From: Mediterraneibacter butyricigenes
GTDB lineage: Bacteria > Bacillota > Clostridia > Lachnospirales > Lachnospiraceae
NCBI RefSeq assembly: GCF_003574295.1
Contig: NZ_BHGK01000001.1
Location: forward strand, 2,356,001-2,420,000
Reading direction: 5' to 3'
DNA length: 64,000 nucleotides
Positions 37,386 to 46,310 of this stretch are shown one piece after another. The translations under genes were made by a program, and so were the position numbers. The notes under the pieces are model-generated. The model saw only the letters and a list, made by a program, of their open reading frames with translations. It searched no databases and had not been told where the DNA came from. Within the stretch, counting starts at the first letter, position 1. The number at the start of each line of letters is the position of its first letter.

Positions 37386-38114
37386 TTAAATATAACCACC
37401 GTCAAATCCAATCACCTGCCCGGTTAAATATTCGGGCGAGCGGGACAGATCGTATAAAAAGTTTGCGACTTCTTCCGGGCGTGCAAATCGTCCGGCCGGG
37501 ATTTCTTCTGCCAGATTTTTCCGGTCCGTTTCGGAAAGACGTGCATTCATATCGGTATCAATGACTCCGCAGGCAACAGCGTTGACCTGAATGTTGCTGG
37601 GGGCCAGTTCTTTTGCCAGAGCCTGAGTCAGACCCTGTACACCGGCTTTGGAAGCGGAATATGCCACCTCGCAGGAAGCACCGACTCTTCCCCACATGGA
37701 GGATACATTCAGGATCTTCCCGGATTTTTTGCTGATCATGGAAGGAAGGACTGCGCGACAGGTATAAAATACGGAAGACAGATTGGTGCGGATGATGCGA
37801 TCCCAGTCCTCATCGCTTAGATCACACAACAGTCCGAAGTGTGCGATCCCGGCATTGTTGATCAGAATATCAATTCCATCGCAGTTCGCTTCAATCTGTG
37901 CATACATCTCCTGAACCTGTCTGGAGTCGCTGATATCTCCGATCAGCGGGATACATTCCGTTTCTTTTTCGGTCAGTGTGTGGCAGAGTTCCATTAACGG
38001 ATCTGCGGAATGAAATCCATTTAAAAATAAACGGTGTTCTCCGTCAGCAAAGGCAAGTGCGCAGGCACGCCCGATTCCTCTGGAAGCACCGGTGATCCAT
38101 ACATTTTTTTTCAT
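37386..38114 (-). CDS. ymfI: SDR family reductase, YmfI-like (EF-P 5-aminopentanone reductase candidate)
   Basis: A 242-residue short-chain dehydrogenase with cofactor motif TGASRGIGRACA, NNAG (ILINNAGIAHFG), catalytic Ser (LNVSSMWGRVG) and YSASK. The segment ending GQVIGFDGGYI and short length resemble YmfI of B. subtilis, which reduces the 5-aminopentanone on Lys32 of EF-P; a FabG-like activity is the alternative. ATG at 38114 follows TGAGGTG. No efp gene is in the window. Confidence 0.78.
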   Translation of the reverse strand: MKKNVWITGASRGIGRACALAFADGEHRLFLNGFHSADPLMELCHTLTEKETECIPLIGDISDSRQVQEMYAQIEANCDGIDILINNAGIAHFGLLCDLSDEDWDRIIRTNLSSVFYTCRAVLPSMISKKSGKILNVSSMWGRVGASCEVAYSASKAGVQGLTQALAKELAPSNIQVNAVACGVIDTDMNARLSETDRKNLAEEIPAGRFARPEEVANFLYDLSRSPEYLTGQVIGFDGGYI

Positions 38115-38301
38115 TTGATTCACCTCAAAGCTTGATAGACTCACAGTTTCTACATTATACAATAGATCAAAAAGAAAAAAAAGATGCAATAAAAAGGATT
38201 CTGAATCAGAAACGTGGGAAACGAGAATGGAGGATGGAAAAACGAAAAATGATGTGATATGATGAAACTATACATCGAAACGATTCGACAGGAGAGAGAA
38301 A

Positions 38302-38862
38302 ATGATTGATAAAGCCATTGAATTTGCGACAAAAGTACACGAAGGTCAGTTTAGAAAAGGAACCAGCAGACCCTATATCGTGCATCCCATCGAGGTCAGC
38401 GATATCGTGGCAACGATGACAGAAGACGAGGAAATCATCAGCGCAGCAGTTCTTCATGATACGATTGAGGACTGCGAATCGGTGACGGCGGAGGTTCTGG
38501 AACGGGAATTTGGCCCGCGGGTTGCGGGAATGGTTGCTTTGGAGAGTGAGGATAAGTCCAAGACCTGGAAAGAGAGAAAAGGAGCGACGATCCGGTTCAT
38601 CAAAACGGCACCCCGAGAGGTTCAGATGATCGGACTGGCGGACAAGCTTTCCAACATGAGGGATATCGACCGGGACTATCCGGTCCATGGAGAAGAGTTA
38701 TGGAATCGATTTCGGATGAAGAGCAAACAGGCAATCGCCTGGTATTATAAAGGGGTCAGAGATTCTTTGAAGGATACATTTGCAGGAGTTCCGGCGTATG
38801 AAGAATACTGCAGGCTTGTGGTGAAAAATTTCGGGGAGAATGAAGAGCATGAGCCGGAGTAA
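38302..38862 (+). CDS. Small HD-domain hydrolase (MESH1/SpoT-hydrolase-like)
   Basis: A 186-residue protein with the HD metal motif (RPYIVHPIEVSDI and VLHDTIEDCE) arranged as in the (p)ppGpp hydrolase domain of SpoT/Rel and the small alarmone hydrolase MESH1. There is no synthetase or TGS domain. It may hydrolyse (p)ppGpp or another nucleotide. ATG follows AGGAGAGAG. The asparaginase gene overlaps its last 14 bp, so the two are translationally coupled. Confidence 0.82.
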   Translation: MIDKAIEFATKVHEGQFRKGTSRPYIVHPIEVSDIVATMTEDEEIISAAVLHDTIEDCESVTAEVLEREFGPRVAGMVALESEDKSKTWKERKGATIRFIKTAPREVQMIGLADKLSNMRDIDRDYPVHGEELWNRFRMKSKQAIAWYYKGVRDSLKDTFAGVPAYEEYCRLVVKNFGENEEHEPE

Positions 38863-39883
38863 GCAGGTATCTCGGAAGAAATTTATACTGCTGACGACCG
38901 GTGGCACTATCGCTTCCGTGGAGACACAGAACGGACGGATGCCCGGAATCAACGGGGAAACCCTGATCCGTCAGATCGATGGGCTGGAGCAATTGTGTAA
39001 GGTGGAAATAAGACCGGTATGCAGCATAGACAGTACGGATCTGACGCCGAAACACTGGAAACTGTTGGTGGAGACGATCCGGGATTTCTATGAGGATTAC
39101 GATGGATTCGTGATCAGTCATGGAACGGATACGATGGCATATACGGCGGCGGCCCTTTCGGTGATGTTACAGGGTCTGAATAAACCGGTGATCCTGACGG
39201 GATCTCAGCTTCCGATGGAAGCGGCAGGGACGGACGCAAAACAGAATTTATATGATGCATTTTTATATGGAATCCGACCGGAGGCGCGGGGAGTGTCCGT
39301 TGTCTTCAATGGAAAGGTAATCGATGGACTCTGTGCCAGAAAATGGAAGACGGAAAGTTTTGATGCATTTGTCAGTATTAACAGACCGCTTCTGGCGACG
39401 ATTGAAAACGGACGGGTGAAGATTGAGACTACAGCCGGTGTGTTTCGGGATGCGGGAATCAGCGAAAAGCCCCAATTTTACCTAGAGATGGAAGAAGACC
39501 TCTGTGCGCTCAAACTGACACCGGGAATCAGCCGGGAAATGGTTCGTCAGATCCTGATGCAGACAAAGGGTGTGTTGATCGAGGGGTTTGGTCTGGGTGG
39601 AATTCCAAACTATCTGGAAGAAGTATTCGAAGAGGTCATGCCGCTTCGAAAAGAGAAAGGTTATCTTACAGTGATGGAGACACAGGCTTTGCTGGAAGGA
39701 ACGGATTTGAGTGTGTACGAAGTGGGACTTCGGGCAAAGAAAGAGTTGGGCATGGAAGAATCCGGAAGACTTACGGCAGAAGCAGTCACAGCCTGCATGA
39801 TGTGGCAGATGGCTCATCCGGAGAAAGAAAATATATTGGAAACATGTAGGACATATCTGGAAACGTTTGCACATAATGTGTAA
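38849..39883 (+). CDS. ansA: L-asparaginase, type I
   Basis: A 344-residue enzyme hydrolysing asparagine to aspartate and ammonia. Catalytic threonines lie in TTGGTIAS and in ISHGTDTMAYTA; VILTGSQLPM precedes a typical type I dimer interface. No signal peptide is seen, consistent with the cytoplasmic type. I chose ATG at 38849, 10 bp after GGGGAG; an ATG three codons upstream is too close to that site. Confidence 0.92.
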   Translation: MSRSKQVSRKKFILLTTGGTIASVETQNGRMPGINGETLIRQIDGLEQLCKVEIRPVCSIDSTDLTPKHWKLLVETIRDFYEDYDGFVISHGTDTMAYTAAALSVMLQGLNKPVILTGSQLPMEAAGTDAKQNLYDAFLYGIRPEARGVSVVFNGKVIDGLCARKWKTESFDAFVSINRPLLATIENGRVKIETTAGVFRDAGISEKPQFYLEMEEDLCALKLTPGISREMVRQILMQTKGVLIEGFGLGGIPNYLEEVFEEVMPLRKEKGYLTVMETQALLEGTDLSVYEVGLRAKKELGMEESGRLTAEAVTACMMWQMAHPEKENILETCRTYLETFAHNV

Positions 39884-39907
39884 AAAATGATACAGGCTGG
39901 AGAAAAC

Positions 39908-40699
39908 GTGAAGAAAGAAAAAAAGAAAGTGATACTGGAAGCGGGAATGGCAGTGATGCTGTTCCTGCTTGTGGTCATAGGAGGTCGTGTCTGTCTGAAA
40001 GCAGCAGACGGAAGCAGGTTGGCGACTGGGAGTCAAGCAGAACAGAGCACGAAAGAGACAAAAGCTCAGAAGCAGTCAGAGCAGGATGGGAACGCAGCAA
40101 TACAGCCAAAGGATGGAAAGTCGAAAAAAGACTCAGAGGAAGCTGAGACTGCGGCAAATGTACAGGAGGGATATCCGATTCTGGGTACGTCTGCTGTAAC
40201 AGCAAAGGAACTGGCAAATTATTTTAAAACGGCGAATCTTCCATATCCGTCAGAAGTCCTCGGAAAAGGCGGAGCGGAAGATATCGAAACCTTTGCACAG
40301 ATTTACTGTGAGGAAGCAAAAGCAGAGGGTGTGCGGCCGGAGGTGGCGTTCGTCCAGACCATGAAGGAGACGGCATGGCTGCAATATGGCGGAGACGCGA
40401 AGATTGAGCAATATAATTTTGCGGGGATCGGAACCACCGGAAACGGCGTGCAAGGAGACAGTTTCCCGGATGTGCGAACCGGGATTCGGGCACAGATCCA
40501 ACACCTGAAAGCCTATGCGACGGAGGAACCGTTGAATCAGGACTGTGTGGATACCAGATATCAGTATGTGATCAAAGGAAGTGCCCCTTATGTGGAATGG
40601 TTGGGCAAACAGGAGAATCCGCAGGGACAGGGCTGGGCAACAGCAGAAAAATATGGAGACTCTATTGTGGAGATGATCCAAAATCTTCCGAAGCCTTAG
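39908..40699 (+). CDS. Membrane-anchored N-acetylglucosaminidase (GH73-like)
   Basis: A 263-residue protein with an N-terminal membrane helix (residues about 9-30), a 65-residue Ser/Lys/Glu/Gln-rich linker and a glucosaminidase domain (AEGVRPEVAFVQTMKETAWL with the catalytic Glu, then YNFAGIGTTG, FPDVRTGIRAQIQHLKAYA). It probably trims peptidoglycan at the cell surface. GTG at 39908 follows TGGAGA; ATG at 39887 is an in-frame alternative lacking a site. Confidence 0.85.
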   Translation: MKKEKKKVILEAGMAVMLFLLVVIGGRVCLKAADGSRLATGSQAEQSTKETKAQKQSEQDGNAAIQPKDGKSKKDSEEAETAANVQEGYPILGTSAVTAKELANYFKTANLPYPSEVLGKGGAEDIETFAQIYCEEAKAEGVRPEVAFVQTMKETAWLQYGGDAKIEQYNFAGIGTTGNGVQGDSFPDVRTGIRAQIQHLKAYATEEPLNQDCVDTRYQYVIKGSAPYVEWLGKQENPQGQGWATAEKYGDSIVEMIQNLPKP

Positions 40700-40788
40700 A
40701 TGCAGCCCGGGCGACATCTTTCGAAGGATGTTTTAAGAGGACTGTATACTTAACAGATGTCAGCACATCTTAAGATTCCGTAAATTCC

Positions 40789-40817
40789 TTGACAAATCGG
40801 CGTTAGAAAGCTATGAT
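40789..40817 (+). promoter_or_regulatory. SigA promoter of the valS leader RNA
   Basis: TTGACA (40789-40794), a 17-bp spacer and TATGAT (40812-40817). Transcription is expected to start near 40824. It lies within the 300-bp gap between the glucosaminidase gene and valS, which otherwise holds only the leader RNA. Confidence 0.8.
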
Positions 40818-40823
40818 ATAGCA

Positions 40824-40938
40824 TAGTTAATGGAAAATTAACGGTGGATAGGTGGCTTCAGCCTTCAAAAGTGCAGGGCACCAAACGGCGAGTGCCGTAT
40901 CTTGATTCGCCCTTTACAGTTTGTAGAGGGTTTTTTTA
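40824..40938 (+). ncRNA. valS leader RNA, attenuator or riboswitch-like
   Basis: The about 115-nt leader has a 5' hairpin GTTAAT/ATTAAC, a hairpin ACGGC-GAGT-GCCGT (40885-40898) that competes with GGCAC/GTGCC, and a GGGC/GCCC pairing (40876-40879 with 40909-40912) that would use the 5' arm of the terminator at 40910-40937. This is the mutually exclusive folding of an attenuator. I do not find the T-box antiterminator sequence (TGGTACCGCG) or a T-box-length stem I, so it is not an ordinary T-box. The sensed signal is unknown. Confidence 0.6.
40910..40937 (+). terminator. Intrinsic terminator in the valS leader
   Basis: The 9-bp stem CCCTTTACA / TGTAGAGGG has a 3-nt loop GTT and is followed by seven T, 63 bp before valS. 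Confidence 0.85.
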
Positions 40939-40999
40939 TGTTTGAAAGTATGAAAAAACTGTGAAATATAAGGAACGAGGGAAAGGTCAGGTAAAAAAC

Positions 41000-43642
41000 A
41001 TGAGCAAACAGCTTGAAAAAACGTACAACCCGAAAGAGATCGAACCAAAGCTTTATGAGCGATGGTGCGAGAAGAAATATTTCCATGCAGAGGTAGATCG
41101 CAGCAAAAAACCGTTTACGATCGTGATGCCGCCTCCGAATATTACCGGAAAGCTGCATATGGGACATGCAGTGGACAACACCCTGCAGGATATTCTGATC
41201 CGTTATAAGAGAATGCAGGGATATAATGCTCTGTGGATCCCGGGAACAGACCATGCAGCAATTTCTACGGAGGTAAAGGTTACCAATCAGTTAAAAGAAG
41301 AAGGTATCGATAAAAAGGAACTGGGAAGGGAAGGGTTCCTGAAACGTACCTGGGAATGGAAAGAAGAGTATGCAGGAACTATCGAAAAACAGTTGGAGAA
41401 ACTGGGTGTATCCTGTGACTGGGACAGAGAACGTTTCACTATGGACGAGGGCTGTTCTAAAGCAGTAGAGGAAGTCTTCATCAGCCTCTATGAAAAAGGA
41501 TATATTTACAAGGGATCCCGTATTATCAACTGGTGTCCGGTATGTAAGACTTCCCTTTCTGATGCAGAGGTAGAGCATGAGGAGCAGGACGGACATTTCT
41601 GGCACATCAAGTACCCGATCGTAGGAACCGATGATTTCCTGGAGATCGCAACTACACGTCCGGAAACGATGTTGGGAGATACAGCCATCGCAGTACATCC
41701 GGATGATGAAAGATATAAAGATATCGTAGGAAAGAAAGCATTACTTCCGTTGGTAAATAAAGAGATTCCGATCATTGCAGATTATTATGTAGACAAAGAA
41801 TTCGGAACCGGAGCCGTAAAGATTACACCGGCACATGACCCGAATGACTTTGAGGTTGGTAAACGTCACAACTTGGAAGAAATCAACATCATGAATGATG
41901 ATGCCACCATCAACAGCAAGGGTGGAAAATATGCTGGAATGGATCGGTATGAAGCGAGAGCTGCAATTGTTCATGATCTGGAAGAGCAGGGCTATCTGGT
42001 GAAGATCGCTCCGCATTCCCATAATGTAGGGACCCATGACAGATGCCATACCACCGTAGAGCCGCTGATCAAACAGCAGTGGTTTGTAAAGATGGACGAA
42101 CTGGCAAAACCGGCAATCAACGCCCTGAAGACCGGAGAACTGAAGTTTGTTCCGGAAAGATTTGACAAGATTTATCTGCATTGGCTGGAAAATATCAAAG
42201 ACTGGTGTATTTCCAGACAGATCTGGTGGGGACACAGAATCCCGGCTTATTACTGTGATGAATGTGGAGAAGTTGTGGTATCCCGTGGTGTACCGGAGAA
42301 GTGCCCACATTGCGGATGTACACATTTTACACAGGATGAGGATACACTGGATACCTGGTTCAGTTCCGCCCTGTGGCCGTTCTCTACGTTGGGATGGCCG
42401 GAGAAAACAGAAGATCTGGACTATTTCTATCCGACCAACGTACTGGTAACCGGATATGATATCATCTTCTTCTGGGTAATCCGTATGGTATTTTCCGGAT
42501 ATGCACATACCGGAAAGGCTCCGTTTAACACGGTTCTGATTCATGGACTGGTTCGTGACTCTCAGGGAAGAAAGATGAGTAAGTCTCTGGGAAATGGTAT
42601 CGATCCGCTGGAAGTCATCGATCAGTACGGAGCAGATGCCCTTCGACTGACTCTGGTAACAGGAAATGCGCCTGGAAATGACATGCGTTATTATAGTGAA
42701 CGTGTGGAAGCCAGCCGTAATTTTGCAAATAAAGTATGGAATGCTTCCCGTTTTATCCTGATGTACATGGAAGAAAAGGGAGTGGAAGAACCGGATCACA
42801 AACTCTTTACACCGATGGACCGCTGGATCTTATCCAGAGTGAACAGTCTGGCAAAAGAAGTGACGGAGAATATGGACAAGTATGAACTGGGAATCGCAGT
42901 TCAGAAAGTATATGACTTTATCTGGGATGAGTTCTGTGACTGGTATATCGAGATGACAAAATTCCGGATCTATCAGGCAGATGTCAATCCGGATGCAGCG
43001 AACTGTGCACTTTGGGTATTGAAGACGGTTCTGAAACAGGCGCTGAAACTGCTTCATCCGTTTATGCCATTTATCACAGAGGAAATTTACGGAGCGCTGG
43101 TTCCGGAGGAAGAATCCCTGATGATGTCCGAGTGGCCAGTTTATAAAGAAGAATGGAACTTCGAGAAAGATGAGCAGATCATCGAGCACTATAAGGCTAT
43201 CACCCGTGGAATCCGTAATATTCGTACCGAGATGAATGTTCCAAACAATCGCAAGACCAAGATTTATGTGGTATGCGGAGAGGATTGGATTACAGAAGGC
43301 CTGTCAGAGATTGCGGATTCTGTAGTCGGTCTGATGGGCGGAACAGAACTTCTGTTCCAGAAGACAAAAGAAGGAATTGCATCCGATGCAGTTTCCATCG
43401 TAGTGCCGGATGCAACGGTCTATCTGCCGTTGGATGAACTGGTTGACTTTGAGCAAGAACGCGCCAGACTGGAAAAAGAAAAGACCAGACTGGAAAAAGA
43501 GATTGCCCGTGCGAAAGGAATGCTTGGCAATGAGAAGTTCTTAAGCAAAGCACCGAAGGCAAAGGTGGATGAAGAAAAAGAAAAACTGGAAACTTATACT
43601 CAGATGTATGAGCAGGTAATCGAACGTCTGAAGATTCTGTAA
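41000..43642 (+). CDS. valS: Valyl-tRNA synthetase
   Basis: An 880-residue class I synthetase charging tRNA-Val. The HIGH-type motif HMGH is at residues 53-56 ([14 protein letters not shown]) and KMSKS is near residue 525. The CP1 editing domain lies between ([19 protein letters not shown]). Anticodon-binding and C-terminal coiled-coil domains follow (the latter about 810-880, Glu/Lys/Arg rich). A zinc-knuckle-like CxxC/CxxC pair is present around [10 protein letters not shown] and CPHCGC. ATG at 41000 fits the family; GTG at 40961 would extend it. Confidence 0.97.
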   Translation: MSKQLEKTYNPKEIEPKLYERWCEKKYFHAEVDRSKKPFTIVMPPPNITGKLHMGHAVDNTLQDILIRYKRMQGYNALWIPGTDHAAISTEVKVTNQLKEEGIDKKELGREGFLKRTWEWKEEYAGTIEKQLEKLGVSCDWDRERFTMDEGCSKAVEEVFISLYEKGYIYKGSRIINWCPVCKTSLSDAEVEHEEQDGHFWHIKYPIVGTDDFLEIATTRPETMLGDTAIAVHPDDERYKDIVGKKALLPLVNKEIPIIADYYVDKEFGTGAVKITPAHDPNDFEVGKRHNLEEINIMNDDATINSKGGKYAGMDRYEARAAIVHDLEEQGYLVKIAPHSHNVGTHDRCHTTVEPLIKQQWFVKMDELAKPAINALKTGELKFVPERFDKIYLHWLENIKDWCISRQIWWGHRIPAYYCDECGEVVVSRGVPEKCPHCGCTHFTQDEDTLDTWFSSALWPFSTLGWPEKTEDLDYFYPTNVLVTGYDIIFFWVIRMVFSGYAHTGKAPFNTVLIHGLVRDSQGRKMSKSLGNGIDPLEVIDQYGADALRLTLVTGNAPGNDMRYYSERVEASRNFANKVWNASRFILMYMEEKGVEEPDHKLFTPMDRWILSRVNSLAKEVTENMDKYELGIAVQKVYDFIWDEFCDWYIEMTKFRIYQADVNPDAANCALWVLKTVLKQALKLLHPFMPFITEEIYGALVPEEESLMMSEWPVYKEEWNFEKDEQIIEHYKAITRGIRNIRTEMNVPNNRKTKIYVVCGEDWITEGLSEIADSVVGLMGGTELLFQKTKEGIASDAVSIVVPDATVYLPLDELVDFEQERARLEKEKTRLEKEIARAKGMLGNEKFLSKAPKAKVDEEKEKLETYTQMYEQVIERLKIL

Positions 43643-43747
43643 GAGGGAAATCTGACAGATGGAAGAACAAAGGAAGTCTGTTGGACGTAAGACGTGATAA
43701 ATTAGACATGATAAAAGAAAACATCAAATGAAACAGAGAGGTTCAGA

Positions 43748-46003
43748 ATGCGAAAGATTCGGGTAAAGAAGCCGGATATCAAGGGCTTTTTTCAAAGAGT
43801 GAGAAACATAAGGTGGGGGGACATCAAACAGTATATCAAAGCGCGAAGAGAACGCAGGGCGCGGATTCTGGAAAAGCGCAGAAACAGTGCGTTTGCAAAG
43901 AAGATGCAGCCGGTCTATAAGTGGATGAACAGACTGTCGTTGCTGTGCCACTTTGTACTGGCATGTATTCTGAATTTTCTGATCGAAGTGATTTCCAGGC
44001 ATTCCCTGTTTGCAGCCTGGAATTACCTAATTGGATCACCAAAGGTATTTTTATTCAACACGTATCTGATTTTTGCAACTTTTTCCATTGTATATCTGTT
44101 TAAACGGAGAGTGTTCACCAGGATTCTGCTCAGCGTATTCTGGCTGATTCTTGGAATCAGCAATGGCTATATGCTGATGAAACGAGTGACCCCGTTTAAT
44201 GCGCAGGATCTGAAGGTGGCATCGGATGCGGTGTCGCTGATCAACAACTACTTTAATCCATTTGAGCTGACCCTTCTTGCGATCGGTATCGTGGCAGTGG
44301 TGGTCTGGGTGATCTCCATGTGGCGAAGAGGCGGACAGTATACCGGGAAAATTTACCGGATCCCGGCTTTGCTCGGCGTGGTAGTCTGGATTGGTGGTTA
44401 TGTGGTGTTGACCAATGTTGCTATCGACCAGCGCGTGGTGTCCAACTATTTCGGAAATATCGCATTTGCCTATGAAGATTATGGATTTCCATACTGCTTT
44501 ACGGCCAGCGTGTTTAATACCGGAATCAATGAACCGGCAGACTATACCAAAGAGACGATGGATGAGATCACGGATAACGGGGATTATAACAAGAGTGTGA
44601 CCGGAAAGGCCACGGACGAACTGCCGAATATTATGTTCGTCCAGTTGGAATCTTACTTTGATCCGACAGAGGTGGAATGGCTGACCTTCTCCTCAGATCC
44701 TATCCCGAATTTACGGAATCTCTATGCCAATTATTCCAGAGGGTATTTTAAGGCACCGTCTGTGGGAGCGGGAACCGCCAATACGGAATTTGAAGTGCTG
44801 ACCGGAATGAGTATGCGTTTCTTCGGACCGGGAGAATATCCGTACAAGACCTACGTCAAAGAGAATGTCTGTGAAAGTGCGGCCAGTGCCCTTGGCAAGC
44901 TTGGCTATGGAACCGAAGCACTTCACAACAACGGTGGTAATTTCTACAGCCGTGCCAAAGTATTTAATAACATGGGATTTGATCATTATACCAGCAAGGA
45001 GTTTATGAATATTCTTCAGACCACTCCGAAAGGCTGGGCTACCGATGATGTGCTGATTCCGAATATCATGGAATCTATGGATACCACAGAAGGCAGGGAT
45101 TTTGTCTTTACCGTCAGCGTACAGGGACACGGAGATTATCCGACCGAACCGGTTCTGGAAAATCCGGAGATCATTGTAGGCGGTGTGGAAGACGAAGGAA
45201 AGCGAAACGCATGGGAGTATTATGTCAATGAAGTCCATGAGATGGACAAATTCGTGGGTTCTCTGATCCAGAAAGTACAGGCGAGAAATGAACCGACCGT
45301 TCTTGTCTTTTACGGAGACCATCTTCCGACGCTCGGACTGGAAGCAAAGGATTTGAAGAGCCGCTATCTGTACAACACCAATTATGTGATCTGGGACAAT
45401 ATCGGACTGGAAAAGAAAGATATGAACCTTGCGGCATATCAGATTATGGCTGAAGTTTTTGACCGGCTGGACATCCATGCGGGTACAGTCTTTAATTATC
45501 ATCAGAACCGCAGAAAGAGTAAGAATTATCAGGCGGATCTGGAACTTCTGCAGTACGACATCCTCTATGGCAAACAGTATGCTTATCAGAAGAATGGTGC
45601 GCCGATCACAGAAGGACACATGGAGATGGGGGTCAAAGATGTGGAAGTCACGGATCTGATTTCCCAACTGGACGGAACGTACAGTATTTACGGAGAAAAC
45701 TTTACCAAGTGGAGTAAGGTTTATGTAAATGATGAAAAACAGGACAGTAAGTTCCTGAATAATACAAGAATTGAATTGACGGATACCAAGCTTGAAAACG
45801 GAGATGAGCTGGAGATCAGCCAGGTTGGATCCAGCAACACGATTTTCCGGACTTCACAGACTTATGTTTACCAGGATGGCAAGCTGATGAAGAAAGAAGA
45901 CTGGGAAGCATGGAAGGCTGAGCAGGAGACTCAGGAAGCCGACGGTGCACAGCCGGAGACAGATCAGGCAGCGGAACAGTCAGTGTCAGAGCAGCAGCCA
46001 TAA
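43748..46003 (+). CDS. LTA synthase-like membrane sulfatase with C-terminal beta-domain
   Basis: A 751-residue protein with a basic cytoplasmic N-terminus, five predicted membrane helices (about 60-255) and an extracellular sulfatase-fold domain. The catalytic Thr343 lies in GAGTANTEFEVLTG, metal-binding FYGDHLPTLG and SVQGHGDYPTEP follow. It transfers glycerophosphate or a similar alcohol phosphate from a lipid to a cell-wall polymer. After the catalytic domain, about residues 630-715 form an extra beta-rich domain (GTYSIYGENFTKWSKVYVND, IPT/Ig-like) and an acidic/Gln-rich tail. The extra domain is not part of the classical LtaS. ATG follows AGAGAGGTT. Confidence 0.88.
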   Translation: MRKIRVKKPDIKGFFQRVRNIRWGDIKQYIKARRERRARILEKRRNSAFAKKMQPVYKWMNRLSLLCHFVLACILNFLIEVISRHSLFAAWNYLIGSPKVFLFNTYLIFATFSIVYLFKRRVFTRILLSVFWLILGISNGYMLMKRVTPFNAQDLKVASDAVSLINNYFNPFELTLLAIGIVAVVVWVISMWRRGGQYTGKIYRIPALLGVVVWIGGYVVLTNVAIDQRVVSNYFGNIAFAYEDYGFPYCFTASVFNTGINEPADYTKETMDEITDNGDYNKSVTGKATDELPNIMFVQLESYFDPTEVEWLTFSSDPIPNLRNLYANYSRGYFKAPSVGAGTANTEFEVLTGMSMRFFGPGEYPYKTYVKENVCESAASALGKLGYGTEALHNNGGNFYSRAKVFNNMGFDHYTSKEFMNILQTTPKGWATDDVLIPNIMESMDTTEGRDFVFTVSVQGHGDYPTEPVLENPEIIVGGVEDEGKRNAWEYYVNEVHEMDKFVGSLIQKVQARNEPTVLVFYGDHLPTLGLEAKDLKSRYLYNTNYVIWDNIGLEKKDMNLAAYQIMAEVFDRLDIHAGTVFNYHQNRRKSKNYQADLELLQYDILYGKQYAYQKNGAPITEGHMEMGVKDVEVTDLISQLDGTYSIYGENFTKWSKVYVNDEKQDSKFLNNTRIELTDTKLENGDELEISQVGSSNTIFRTSQTYVYQDGKLMKKEDWEAWKAEQETQEADGAQPETDQAAEQSVSEQQP

Positions 46004-46143
46004 AATTTGTTGAAAAAGGGCGTACGATTTTCGAAAAAAGAAGGGCCGGTGCCTTGAAAATTTTATGGACAGTGCGTATCATGAAACTGTACTGATTTTT
46101 CGCGAAAACAGGAGTATCATAATGAATAAGAGGTGTCAGAAGT

Positions 46144-46281
46144 ATGTTGGATTTTGAGGAAGAGCTGAAAAAGTTCAAACCAAGTCTGGAAGTCGAGGAT
46201 ATAGAAGATGCGGTCTACCAGGAAGATCTGTCGGATATGACGGATCTTTTACGGGAAGTAATGGATCAGACCGGGAAATAG
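46144..46281 (+). CDS. Small acidic 45-residue protein
   Basis: ATG at 46144 with GAGGTG ten bases upstream opens a 45-codon frame (MLDFEEELKKFKPSLEVEDI, rest DEDLSD/TDLLREVM-like acidic helix). It ends at TAG 46279-46281, 29 bp before a TPR membrane protein gene in the same direction. Composition is strongly acidic with amphipathic helix character; no membrane segment is seen. The ribosome binding site, codon use and tight spacing support a real gene. The function is unknown; a partner or regulator of the TPR protein is a reasonable guess. Confidence 0.65.
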   Translation: MLDFEEELKKFKPSLEVEDIEDAVYQEDLSDMTDLLREVMDQTGK

Positions 46282-46310
46282 TTCCGAAGACTGCATGATG
46301 GAGAAAATCA

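Noticed and set aside
40824-40938. T-box leader for valS
   Set aside because: The conserved TGGTACCGCG-type antiterminator and stem I features are absent and the leader is about half the normal length.
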